Position numbers and translations under genes: made by a program | Shown here: piece after piece, positions 9,088 to 16,717 of the stretch | Position numbering within the stretch: the stretch's first letter is position 1 | Layout: every line of letters begins with the position of its first letter | Notes under the pieces: model-generated | Databases searched by the model: none | What the model saw: the letters and a program-made list of their open reading frames with translations, nothing else | Told to the model about the DNA's origin: nothing | Assembly: GCF_042683685.1 (NCBI RefSeq) | Contig: NZ_JBHUOP010000001.1 | Span: forward strand, 62,001-126,000 | Reading direction: 5' to 3' | Source: Timonella corticicola | Lineage (GTDB): Bacteria > Actinomycetota > Actinomycetes > Actinomycetales > Cellulomonadaceae | DNA length: 64,000 nt

Positions 9088-9615
9088 GTGAGTTACGTGA
9101 GTATTGCTGTATGCCCCGGTTCATTCGACCCGATTACGCTCGGACATCTCGACGTGATCGAGCGAGCCGCCGCGCTTTTTGACCGTGTTTTCGTTGGAAT
9201 TGCGCGCAATTCGTCGAAAACACCGCTGTTCGATTTGCCGCAGCGCGTGGCGCTTGCAACGGATGCGGTAGCGCATCTCCCCAACGTTGAAGTGGTAGAG
9301 GTCCCCGGTCTTCTTGTGGACTTTTGCACATCTGTTGGGGCGAGCGCGATTGTGAAAGGCATCCGGGGAGCCAGTGATTTTGATGCCGAAACCCCCATGG
9401 CGCTCATGAACCATCATCTGACGGGTGTGGAAACCATCTTCCTGCATGCGCGACCGGAGGTGGCGCACATCGCATCATCACTTGTGAAGGATGTCATGCG
9501 ATTCGGGGGTGAAGTTGCCGATATGGTCACTGAACCCGTCTATGCGGCCATGCAGCAGGCAATGGCCGAGAAGAACCTGTATATCCGTGACACGTCACGT
9601 AAGGATGAGCAATGA
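9088..9615 (+). CDS. coaD: Pantetheine-phosphate adenylyltransferase
   Basis: CoaD adds AMP to 4'-phosphopantetheine in coenzyme A synthesis. The 175-residue length is normal. Motifs are the nucleotidyltransferase signature CPGSFDPITLGH near the N-terminus, GIRGASDFDAE in the middle, and EVAHIASSLVKDVMRFGG, the counterpart of the ISSSxVKEx helix. The frame is open further upstream, but that part is antisense to the acetyltransferase; GTG 9088 gives the normal N-terminus. The stop overlaps the next gene's start (ATGA), implying coupling. Confidence 0.96.
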   Translation: MSYVSIAVCPGSFDPITLGHLDVIERAAALFDRVFVGIARNSSKTPLFDLPQRVALATDAVAHLPNVEVVEVPGLLVDFCTSVGASAIVKGIRGASDFDAETPMALMNHHLTGVETIFLHARPEVAHIASSLVKDVMRFGGEVADMVTEPVYAAMQQAMAEKNLYIRDTSRKDEQ

Positions 9616-10112
9616 ACGATTCCCGCGAAACTTTTGTTGAGGGCGAGCAACTTGGCGTGCCCGCACTGATCGATGCGCTGACCGATGTGATTGAGCGGGC
9701 CCGTTCCATGCCGATGTCCTCCTCGGTCTTGGTGAACCGGAACGAGACGCTGGACCTGCTTGATGAACTGCGCGAGGCGTTGCCCACGCAGATCACACGC
9801 GCCGACGAGGTGCTCTCGGATGCGTCGCTGGTGTTCGAGGACGCGCAGGCTCAGGCTGAGGAGATCATCGGTTCGGCACGGGAACGTGCGGCGCAGTTGG
9901 TCAGCCAGCAGCAGATTGTGTTGCAGGCGGAGGCCGAGGCGCAGCGGATCGTGTCTGAGGCGCAGGGTGTTGCGCACAGGCTGATGGTAGACGCGGATGA
10001 CTACTGCGATCGCCGCCTGGCTGACTTCGAGATTGATCTGGGTAAGTTGCTTGCTCAGGTTCAGGCTGGTCGCACCAAGTTGGCACAGCGCCTGGATGAG
10101 GCGGGTGAGTAG
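9612..10112 (+). CDS. sepIVA: DivIVA-like coiled-coil protein, SepIVA (Rv2927c) type
   Basis: 166 residues, almost entirely predicted helix with long heptad-like runs (EDAQAQAEEIIGSARERAAQLV and QAEAEAQRIVSEAQGVAHRLM). This resembles the DivIVA-domain proteins of actinobacteria. The position directly before DUF177–rpmF–rnc–mutM matches mycobacterial Rv2927c/SepIVA, a septal factor. It is shorter than the mycobacterial protein. The likely role is in polar growth or septation at the membrane; assignment rests on composition and gene order. It is coupled to coaD by an ATGA overlap. Confidence 0.6.
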   Translation: MNDSRETFVEGEQLGVPALIDALTDVIERARSMPMSSSVLVNRNETLDLLDELREALPTQITRADEVLSDASLVFEDAQAQAEEIIGSARERAAQLVSQQQIVLQAEAEAQRIVSEAQGVAHRLMVDADDYCDRRLADFEIDLGKLLAQVQAGRTKLAQRLDEAGE

Positions 10113-10287
10113 TTTTACTGGGCTGGTTGCGGTCTGGTCGTAGCCGCCTGGTGGCGGTTGTGGTGTGGCTGTTGCTGATTGCCGACGAGTTGGTGGCCTG
10201 AGAGCGCAGCATGCGTGTGTTGGTTGTCACCACGGTTTTCTGGCGCAAGGCTTGGGGAAGACTCACGCCGTAACGTAGACTTAACTG

Positions 10288-10318
10288 TTGGTCCCGCCAA
10301 GTGTGGGGCCAATGTTTT
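10288..10318 (+). terminator. Possible terminator after the SepIVA-like gene
   Basis: A stem TTGGTCCC / GGGGCCAA (one G·T pair), loop of 9, followed by TGTTTTGA. It lies in the 268-bp gap 10113–10380, which otherwise shows no gene. That gap should also carry the promoter for the DUF177–rpmF–rnc–mutM run, and includes ATTGCCGACGAG at 10178–10189. Confidence 0.45.
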
Positions 10319-10380
10319 GACCGTTCACGATTGTCTGGTCGAATGGCATGCCGTAAAAGGCGAGCCGGGAGATTAGCTAC

Positions 10381-10962
10381 GTGAGAGTAATAAGGGAGTT
10401 CATCATCGCAAACAATCCACGTTCGCCGTTTGTGCTCGATGTTTTGGAGCTCAGCCGTCGCCCGGGATCTATGCGAGAAGTTTCCTTGGATCTCCAGGCC
10501 AGCGATGGTTTTGGAACGGTAGTCATTGGAATTCCCCAAGACAGTCCGATCGAGGTCGATGCTCGACTGGAGTCGGTTGTTGAGGGTGTTCTCGTCAGCG
10601 GAACCATTGCAGGTGAAGCAGTCGGGGAGTGTGCACGGTGCCTTGATGAGGTCGTCTACGATATTGACGCCTCGTTCTCGGAACTGTTCTTCTACCCCGA
10701 ACGCGCTAAAGTTGCTCAGGAAGAGGCTGAAGAGGACGCTGAGATCGTAGTTCTGGAAGACGATCAGATCGACTTGGAGCCTCTGCTTCGCGATTCTGTG
10801 GTTTTCGCGCTACCATTTCAACCGTTGTGTTCACCGGACTGCCCGGGATTGTGCTCTGAGTGTGGGGTGCGACTGGCAGATGAGGAAGGACACGCACACG
10901 AGGCGCGCGGCCCAATGTGGTCGTCGCTACAGAGCCTGTTCAACGAGACGAAAGAGAGCTAG
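10381..10962 (+). CDS. DUF177 / YceD family protein
   Basis: 193 residues from GTG 10381. The domain is the widespread DUF177 family located before rpmF, thought to help 23S rRNA/ribosome maturation. It shows the diagnostic C-A-R-C-L segment, an acidic central stretch with repeated E, and the C-terminal cysteine pairs C-S-P-D-C-P-G-L-C-S-E-C-G followed by DPRW-like GPMWSSL. The next gene (rpmF) starts 2 bp after the stop, an almost universal pairing. Confidence 0.92.
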   Translation: MRVIREFIIANNPRSPFVLDVLELSRRPGSMREVSLDLQASDGFGTVVIGIPQDSPIEVDARLESVVEGVLVSGTIAGEAVGECARCLDEVVYDIDASFSELFFYPERAKVAQEEAEEDAEIVVLEDDQIDLEPLLRDSVVFALPFQPLCSPDCPGLCSECGVRLADEEGHAHEARGPMWSSLQSLFNETKES

Positions 10963-10964
10963 CC

Positions 10965-11159
10965 GTGGCTGTTCCAAAGCGCAAGATGTCGCGCAGCAAC
11001 ACCCGTGCGCGTCGTTCGCAGTGGAAGACGACCGCAGCGAACCTCACCACGTGCCCGCAGTGCAAGGGCGACAAGTTGTCGCACACTGCGTGCCCAACTT
11101 GCGGTACCTACAAGGGCCGTCAGTACGCCGAGGCGCTGCGCACCGAGCACGCAAACTGA
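10965..11159 (+). CDS. rpmF: 50S ribosomal protein L32
   Basis: A 64-residue L32 of the large ribosomal subunit. It begins MAVPKRKMSRSNTRARRSQWK, the family signature, and carries the zinc ribbon CPQCKGDKLSHTACPTCG. The frame is open for 16 more codons upstream inside DUF177, but GTG 10965 gives the exact conserved N-terminus. It is the second gene of the DUF177–rpmF–rnc–mutM operon. Confidence 0.97.
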   Translation: MAVPKRKMSRSNTRARRSQWKTTAANLTTCPQCKGDKLSHTACPTCGTYKGRQYAEALRTEHAN

Positions 11160-11197
11160 TTCGGGTCTAATACCGACACAGTTGGAAGGAAACTCCG

Positions 11198-11929
11198 GTG
11201 GCTTCGAAGAAAATTCGACAAGTTACGCCGGCGTCAGAACTTCTCAAGAAGCTCGGGGTCCATTTGGACCCCGAGCTTCTTGTTCTAGCGCTGACGCACA
11301 GGTCGTTCGCACATGAGGCAGGCGGCATTCCCACAAACGAGCGCCTTGAGTTCCTCGGCGACTCTGTTCTTGGGCTCGTTGCCGCTGAGGCGTTGTATCT
11401 TGAGTATCCAGAACGTCCAGAGGGCGATCTGGCGAAGATGCGTGCTGCAACAGTTTCACAGCGCCCGCTTGCAAAGATCGCTCGCCGACTTGAACTCGGA
11501 CAGTACATCCTGCTGGGCAAGGGTGAGACTCGAACCGGTGGACGTGATAAGGACTCGATCCTGTCGGACACCGTTGAAGCGCTCATTGGTGCCGTCTACC
11601 TGACTCATGGGCTTGAGGTCGCACAGAAATTCGTGCACTCGCTCATCGACGACATCCTCCACGAAGCCGCTGACCTTGGTGCGGGCTTGGACTGGAAGAC
11701 CTCGCTCCAAGAGATATGCGCACGGCTCGGATTCGAAGCACCGGTTTATGAGAATGCCGGTGACGGACCCGATCATGCACGCACGTTCACTTCAACCGTC
11801 ATTGTGGACGGTAAAGCATACGGAACCGGAACCGGCAGCGCTAAAAAGCACGCCGAACAGGAAGCCGCGGAGAATGCCTACCGCACTCTCAAAGCGTTAG
11901 AGGACGCCAAGCTCAAGAAAAATGCCTGA
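11198..11929 (+). CDS. rnc: Ribonuclease III
   Basis: A 243-residue double-strand-specific endoribonuclease that processes rRNA precursors and structured mRNAs. The catalytic domain has the signature ERLEFLGDSVLGL and the second acidic site SDTVEALIGAVYL. A C-terminal dsRNA-binding domain ends with the G-T-G-S-A-K-K-H-A-E-Q-E-A-A helix. Start GTG 11198 follows a GGAAGGAAACTCC stretch. The 3' end overlaps mutM by 8 bp. Confidence 0.97.
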   Translation: MASKKIRQVTPASELLKKLGVHLDPELLVLALTHRSFAHEAGGIPTNERLEFLGDSVLGLVAAEALYLEYPERPEGDLAKMRAATVSQRPLAKIARRLELGQYILLGKGETRTGGRDKDSILSDTVEALIGAVYLTHGLEVAQKFVHSLIDDILHEAADLGAGLDWKTSLQEICARLGFEAPVYENAGDGPDHARTFTSTVIVDGKAYGTGTGSAKKHAEQEAAENAYRTLKALEDAKLKKNA

Positions 11930-12845
11930 ACTACCTGAGGTCGAAACCGTACGCGACGGACTCGAACGCCATATCGTCGGAAAGCACATAACCGCAGCTA
12001 AGGTGTACCGGGACTATTCCGTGCGCAGGCACGCTGGTGGGCCAGCCGACTTTGAAGCGCAACTTGCCGGGCAACAGATCGAGTACGTGGCTCGACGTGG
12101 AAAGTTCCTATGGCTCGGGTTGGTGGATACAGGTGCCGCATTGGTTGGGCACCTGGGCATGAGCGGGCAGTTGTTACTGAAATCCCGCGATGCCGAGGAG
12201 CCGGATTTACCCCGCCACGGCCGAGTCCGCATATGGCTATCGGGTGAGGAGCCGTTGGTCCTGGATTTCGTGGACCAGCGTACGTTCGGCTATCTGGCCG
12301 TGAGCGATGTCCTTGAAACCGTTGACGGGCTTCCCGGTGGCTTGGGCACCACGGTCGCCGGTGTCCCTCGGATTGTGGAACACATTGCCCGTGACCTCCT
12401 TGACCCCTATCTGGCCGACGGTACCGCGCAGCGTGCTGAGTTGAACCAGCGGATTCGCGCCAAGTCCTCCGCCATCAAAAAGGTGCTGCTCGACCAAGCC
12501 GTGGTGTCCGGTGTTGGCAACATCTACGCTGACGAGGCTCTGTGGCGAGCCGGTATTCATGGTGAGCGCCCAGCCGCACGGCTCAGCCGCAGCCAAGTCG
12601 CTGCGCTGTTGAATCATGCTCACGATGTGATGACTGAATCGCTGCGACAGGGTGGCACCTCATTCGACGCTCTGTACGTGAACGTCAACGGGGAATCAGG
12701 GTATTTCTCTCGGTCCCTCAACGCGTATGGACGTGAGAACGAGCCGTGCCTGCGGTGTGGAACTCCGATGCGCCGTTCAAGTTTCATGAACCGGTCATCG
12801 TTCTGGTGCCCGAAATGCCAGCCGAAACCACGCTCTACCCGCTGA
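11922..12845 (+). CDS. mutM: Formamidopyrimidine-DNA glycosylase
   Basis: A 307-residue Fpg/MutM that removes oxidised purines (8-oxoG) and cleaves the abasic site. It begins with the catalytic MPELPEVETVRDGLE, where Pro after the initiator Met is the Schiff-base nucleophile. It also carries GVGNIYADEALW for the H2TH motif and a C-terminal zinc finger, C-L-R-C-G … C-P-K-C-Q. It overlaps rnc. Decayed vapBC sequence begins within about 20 bp of its stop. Confidence 0.97.
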   Translation: MPELPEVETVRDGLERHIVGKHITAAKVYRDYSVRRHAGGPADFEAQLAGQQIEYVARRGKFLWLGLVDTGAALVGHLGMSGQLLLKSRDAEEPDLPRHGRVRIWLSGEEPLVLDFVDQRTFGYLAVSDVLETVDGLPGGLGTTVAGVPRIVEHIARDLLDPYLADGTAQRAELNQRIRAKSSAIKKVLLDQAVVSGVGNIYADEALWRAGIHGERPAARLSRSQVAALLNHAHDVMTESLRQGGTSFDALYVNVNGESGYFSRSLNAYGRENEPCLRCGTPMRRSSFMNRSSFWCPKCQPKPRSTR

Positions 12846-12862
12846 CGAGATACTTATTCAAG

Positions 12863-13064
12863 GCGGGCTCAATTGATCGCGCACTGAAGATTCGCTGCTG
12901 CTGAGGGTATTGCTCTCTCGGAACTTGCACTGAATGAATTGCGTCGCGCAGTTGAACGTCCAAGTGTCAATGAACTTCTGACGCGACTCTCGGCGCGTCA
13001 GATACATGATTACAACGGTGAGACAGCGGCAGAATCGGTGCGTGCTGAGCGGGAATCGTGGTGA
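12863..13064 (+). pseudogene. VapB/FitA-type antitoxin remnant
   Basis: Joining two frames recreates the body of an RHH antitoxin: IDRALKIR in one frame (12872–12895), then AAAEGIALSELALNELRRA and NELLTRLSAR in another (from about 12894), ending AERESW. This matches the VapB/FitA layout of DNA-binding helix, RAAAEG turn and toxin-binding tail. The N-terminal ribbon and start codon are missing and a frameshift lies near 12893, so no intact antitoxin can be made. The stop overlaps the toxin start, the usual vapBC junction. Confidence 0.7.
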
Positions 13065-13272
13065 TCGTTCTCGACACTTCCGCTGCTCTCGAACTACTGC
13101 TTGCTCTTCCGAGGGCAATGCAAGTCCAAGAGCGCCTTGAGGAAGCTGAATGGCAGATCGTTGCACCCCAATTGCTGTTGATTGAGGTTTTGCAGGTTCT
13201 ATCGCCGCGGGAATCACCAAGGAGCGAGATGCGGTGAAAGCTCAGGCGCTACTGCATGATTTGAGGCAGTAG
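13061..13272 (+). pseudogene. VapC-type PIN toxin remnant (frameshifted, truncated)
   Basis: A GTG-started frame gives VIVLDTSAALELLL, the PIN-domain first strand with its catalytic Asp, then EWQIVAPQLLLIEVLQVL with the conserved Glu. It then leaves frame at about 13198; the continuation AAGITKERDAVKAQALLHDLRQ is in another frame and stops at 13270–13272. Only about half of a ~130-residue VapC remains, and the C-terminal acidic residues needed for metal-dependent RNase activity are absent. It is coupled to the antitoxin remnant as in intact vapBC pairs. Confidence 0.72.
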
Positions 13273-13285
13273 GAAGCTCAAAATG

Positions 13286-13570
13286 CTATGTGATCGAGTA
13301 GTCGCGTGCGATGGACGAGGTTGCTTTACCCCACGCACTGGCGCGAACTCGGGCTTGGTGAGTCTCGAATGCGTCGTGATCAGTGAAGATCTCGTGGACG
13401 GTCCAGATAAGCGGATTATCTGACTGCTCAACTGAGAAGAGTACACACCCTGGCTCGGCGCGAGTGAGTTGGATGTGCTGTTCGAGGTGTTCTCGGACGA
13501 TATCGGCCTCCTGTGTGTCTGAGCAAATGAGCCGGCCAGTCAGCACAATCTGGTTGTTCGGGGAATCCAT
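13286..13570 (-). CDS. Antibiotic biosynthesis monooxygenase (ABM/YgiN-like) protein
   Basis: 94 residues of the dimeric alpha/beta-barrel ABM family. It has the N-terminal strand IVLTGRLICSDTQEADIVREHLEQHI, a central EPGCVLFSVEQS (family EPGcl-y), and the W-T-V-H-E-I-F-T-D-H-D-A-F-E-T-H segment (family E-x-w-x-d-x-xa-f-xx-H). Members act as cofactor-free quinol or small-molecule monooxygenases, or have no known substrate. It is a single minus-strand gene between the vapBC remnant and an unknown gene. Confidence 0.82.
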   Translation of the reverse strand: MDSPNNQIVLTGRLICSDTQEADIVREHLEQHIQLTRAEPGCVLFSVEQSDNPLIWTVHEIFTDHDAFETHQARVRASAWGKATSSIARDYSIT

Positions 13571-13675
13571 GAACCCACTGTACTGTGCGGGTTTATAAGT
13601 GTCTCAATATGAGTTTGGGCCACAACAAGGTCGACTAATGTTAAGAGCCATAGGGAACGACAGGGGAGTATCACA

Positions 13676-14330
13676 GTGGATCTGCTGGACAAACATTGGG
13701 CTGTGGAACTGCAACGAATCGGTGGGAGCATCCATCAGGATGACGCTCCACCACTCACCCCAGCCGAAGAAGCAGAGCATCAAGCTGAGATCGCCCGGTA
13801 CTACGAGATGCTTGATTCGCTAGAAGACAATGCCAAGGCGCTATCGAATGACACTGTCGCGCGAGCAATTCTATGGTCGCTGCAACCGCTCGATGATTAT
13901 GGCATTTATGAAGCGGCTTATGGCGCGCTGCGTAACTTTACGCCGCAGGCTCTCGCTCAAGCGGCTGCCGATGTACTACCTGAATGGCTCGCTAGGTTTG
14001 GGGACCACACCAGTATCCAGGCTGCCCTGACAACGATCGCCTGGGACGACGAGGCCCTGGATATCCTCATCGAAGAGGGAAGGGAATGGACGACTGAGCA
14101 ACGTAGTCTCGATCATGGAACTGGATCACGGTGCTCGGTGGAGGGATATACCGGACCTCCTGAACCCCCTAATGATCCGGCGGCGCAATGAACTGCCAGC
14201 ATTTATCCGCGCTCTGGCAGCGCTGCCAGAAGATCGTTTCACTCGCGTCATGTCCAACATAGAACGAGCGAGACCTGATCTAGCAGCGAGACTCTTGGCT
14301 GACGTGAACTCTGAGCGTCAAATTCACTGA
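13676..14330 (+). pseudogene. Unknown gene, apparently frameshifted near 14090–14110
   Basis: Two overlapping frames look like one protein. The first (13676–14191, GTG start) is helical and acidic up to about LDILIEEGREWTTEQ, then turns into a low-quality tail (GTGSRCSVEGYTGPPEPP). The other frame (ATG 14115 to stop 14330) supplies a plausible continuation, ARWRDIPDLLNPLMIRRRNE and ALPEDRFTRVMSNIERA. The family is not recognised; the helical repeats suggest an immunity- or HEAT-like helical protein, but that is a guess. The alternative is two overlapping genes. A sequencing error cannot be excluded. Confidence 0.5.
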
Positions 14331-14408
14331 ACAATAGAGCGTAACCGAGAGGCTACATACGAAGTCCCGGGGCCTCTCTATGAGAGCCGTCATGGACGGC
14401 AAGAAAAC

Positions 14409-14906
14409 GTGAAGCTGGGGTGCATGTACTATCTCGGAATGCTCATCGCAATAGAAAACCCAAGTACCCCCGACATTACGAGACTGCTTAACGAACACCT
14501 CCAAGAGATGTACGCGACCTCTCCGGCAGAGAGCGTGCACGCTCTGGACATATCCGCGTTGCTACATCCCACAATCACGTTCTGGAGTGCACGAGAATCG
14601 GAACGCGGAGAACTGCTCGGGGTTGGCGCGCTGAAGCAATATGAGAACGGTACAGCCGAACTGAAATCAATGCGAACGGCATCGCGCGCACGCGGACAAG
14701 GAGTCGCAGCAACGATCCTCAGCCACATACTTGAGGTAGCGAAAGCTCGAGGCATTGCAGAGGTGAATCTCGAGACTGGAACCGAAACCTACTTCGCGGC
14801 GGCGCGGAGGCTCTACGAGCGGCATGGTTTTGTGATCCGTGAGCCTTTCGCAGACTATAAAGAAGACCCGCATAGTGTCTACTACGGGTTGACCTTGGAG
14901 AGCTAG
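14409..14906 (+). CDS. GNAT family N-acetyltransferase
   Basis: Up to 165 residues; the true start may be the ATG at 14424 or 14439, since the first residues (MKLGCMYYLG) precede the usual N-terminal strand. The GNAT core is clear: LLGVGALKQYENGTAELKSM, the acetyl-CoA loop R-A-R-G-Q-G-V-A-A-T-I-L, and AARRLYERHGF with a final F-A-D-Y segment. The arrangement resembles PhnO/YitI-like acetyltransferases acting on small molecules. It is a single gene in the accessory patch. Confidence 0.87.
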   Translation: MKLGCMYYLGMLIAIENPSTPDITRLLNEHLQEMYATSPAESVHALDISALLHPTITFWSARESERGELLGVGALKQYENGTAELKSMRTASRARGQGVAATILSHILEVAKARGIAEVNLETGTETYFAAARRLYERHGFVIREPFADYKEDPHSVYYGLTLES

Positions 14907-15062
14907 GCAGACTTCAACGCAGTGAATCGTGCGTTCCAACGCTCCCGATCTGCGTGGGTGTGCACCGTGACGTGGTCTCTGGAATTGGTTAGGCTACCTG
15001 TTCATCTGTAGGTGCTGGAACTAGCACTCTCGAACCCCACTGGGCAGCTAGGAAGAGAAGGC

Positions 15063-15686
15063 ATGGCGGAGAAGATTGACTTCAAGAAAACGCTCGATGC
15101 GTACCATGCGCGGCATGGAGAGCTTCGTCTCGTCGAAGTACCGCCCATATCGTATCTGATGATTGATGGGCATGGTGACCCCAACACCTCCACCTCATAT
15201 GCGCAGGCGCTTGAGGCACTGTATCCGGTTGCTTACACCCTGAAGTTCGTGAGTAAACGCGAACTCGAGCGTGACTACGTGGTCCCACCACTCGAAGGGC
15301 TGTGGTGGGCGGACGACATGTCTGCGTTCACCGAGTCCCGTGACAAGACCCAATGGGACTGGACCATGATGTTGATGGTTCCGCAATGGTTGACCACCGC
15401 ACATGTCGAGTCAGCGGTCAGCGCTGTCGGGGCCAAAAAGCAAATGCCAGTTCGCCTACACGACATCCGTTTTGAGGAGTACACAGAAGACCTATGCGTG
15501 CAGACACTGCACATTGGATCATTCGAGGACGAAGGCCCCGTTCTCGAACGGATACACACCGAGTACATTCCTGGACACGGACTGCAGCTCACGAAGAAGC
15601 ACCACGAGATTTACCTCAGCGATCCGCGCAAGAGTGCACCCGAGAAATTGCGTACGATCCTCCGCCAGCCGGTTGAGTACGCATAA
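15063..15686 (+). CDS. GyrI-like small-molecule-binding domain protein
   Basis: 207 residues from ATG 15063, preceded by an AGGAAGAGAAG ribosome site; the frame is open 17 codons further up. It matches the GyrI-like family of SHS2-fold proteins found alone or attached to AraC/MerR regulators. There is an N-terminal F-K-K-T-L-x-A-Y region, YLMIDGHGDPN, then PLEGLWWADD and a duplicated SHS2 unit ending ILRQPVEYA. Stand-alone members bind or hydrolyse small toxic compounds. It precedes a ClbS/DfsB protein by 71 bp, suggesting a detoxification pair. Confidence 0.8.
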   Translation: MAEKIDFKKTLDAYHARHGELRLVEVPPISYLMIDGHGDPNTSTSYAQALEALYPVAYTLKFVSKRELERDYVVPPLEGLWWADDMSAFTESRDKTQWDWTMMLMVPQWLTTAHVESAVSAVGAKKQMPVRLHDIRFEEYTEDLCVQTLHIGSFEDEGPVLERIHTEYIPGHGLQLTKKHHEIYLSDPRKSAPEKLRTILRQPVEYA

Positions 15687-15757
15687 GCCTCGATGGCTCT
15701 TCGAGGGTGGGCCGTTGGCCCTCTCAAAGCAAGGTTTTGACGTGTGAGAATGCTTGC

Positions 15758-16303
15758 ATGGGCAGGCCGACAACCAAAGCAGAACTTCTTGAGGTCTCAG
15801 ACACTAGGTACAGGACGCTCCAGGATTTGATCGACTCGATGAGCTTGGAAGAGCGTTCTGTCGAATTTGATTTCGGACCTGATCTCGCGGGTAGGGAAGC
15901 GCATTGGACTCGTGATCAAAACCTGCGTGACGTGCTCATCCACCTACATGAGTGGCATCAACTTCTGCTTACGTGGGTTGTTGCACACCAAGACGGCAAA
16001 CAGCAACCATTTCTTCCAGCGCCATATAACTGGCGAACGTATGGTGCAATGAATCAGGACTTCCTGCGAAGACATCAGGGGACTTCCCTTGAAGACGCTT
16101 TGAACATGCTTGAGCGCAGTCATAGGCGACTGATGAATATGATCGACAGCTTCACCGACCAGGAGTTGTTCGAGAAGCAGTACTTTCCATGGACCGGCAC
16201 GACCAGTCTCGGCTCGTACTGCGTGTCTGCGACGTCCAGTCACTATGAATGGGCCACGAAGAAGATACGTGTACACATCAAAGCGCTTCGCTCGTCTACC
16301 TAA
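15758..16303 (+). CDS. ClbS/DfsB family four-helix-bundle protein
   Basis: 181 residues from ATG 15758. It starts with MGRPTTKAELLEVSDTRYRTL, the typical ClbS/DfsB opening, and has the conserved RDVLIHLHEWHQLLL helix, a W-R-T-Y-G-AMN segment and a C-terminal SHYEWATKKIR helix. This matches DinB-like proteins. ClbS is the colibactin self-resistance hydrolase; most other members are of unknown function. The His-rich helix probably binds a metal. It lies downstream of the GyrI-like gene on the same strand. Confidence 0.85.
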   Translation: MGRPTTKAELLEVSDTRYRTLQDLIDSMSLEERSVEFDFGPDLAGREAHWTRDQNLRDVLIHLHEWHQLLLTWVVAHQDGKQQPFLPAPYNWRTYGAMNQDFLRRHQGTSLEDALNMLERSHRRLMNMIDSFTDQELFEKQYFPWTGTTSLGSYCVSATSSHYEWATKKIRVHIKALRSST

Positions 16304-16385
16304 TGCTTGTGGCCGCTCATCGGCGTAGTGGTGAGAATTGCCCAGAGAGCCTACTCTCGGGAGATGGACCGCTATGATCACCTGT

Positions 16386-16589
16386 ATGAGCCAACCACAA
16401 GAAGAACCTCAGACTCCGCCCGCGAAGGTGTTGTTGCCTCTTGGAAGCATCATCCTGGTCGCTGCGATCCTCACGCTCGTGTTCGCCGAAACACACGTAG
16501 TCTCAACTGCTTTGATCAGCATCGTCGCTCTGATGGGCGCAGGCATAATCTGGCAAGGATTCAAGAACCTGAAACGCGAACGCACCTAG
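16386..16589 (+). CDS. Small two-helix membrane protein
   Basis: 67 residues from ATG 16386 (ATG 16374 adds four). After a polar Pro/Glu-rich start (SQPQEEPQTPPAK) come two hydrophobic segments, about residues 15–33 (VLLPLGSIILVAAILTLVF) and 40–57 (ALISIVALMGAGIIW), and a basic tail (KNLKRERT). The function is unknown. A hairpin follows at 16607. Confidence 0.55.
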   Translation: MSQPQEEPQTPPAKVLLPLGSIILVAAILTLVFAETHVVSTALISIVALMGAGIIWQGFKNLKRERT

Positions 16590-16606
16590 TCGATACCGCA
16601 CACAAC

Positions 16607-16637
16607 CACCCTCGTATTCGAGCGAAATGCGAGGGTG
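16607..16637 (+). terminator. Terminator-like hairpin
   Basis: CACCCTCG / CGAGGGTG with extra A-T and G·T pairs (loop about 6), 18 bp after the small membrane protein. No long T run follows, so termination is likely but not certain. Confidence 0.5.
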
Positions 16638-16717
16638 TCCATATGTTTACTGCATGTCGGCGTGAACTGGGACATCAGTTGAATGTTTGATGCCTTCGAC
16701 TGATCTGGCGTTGAGTT

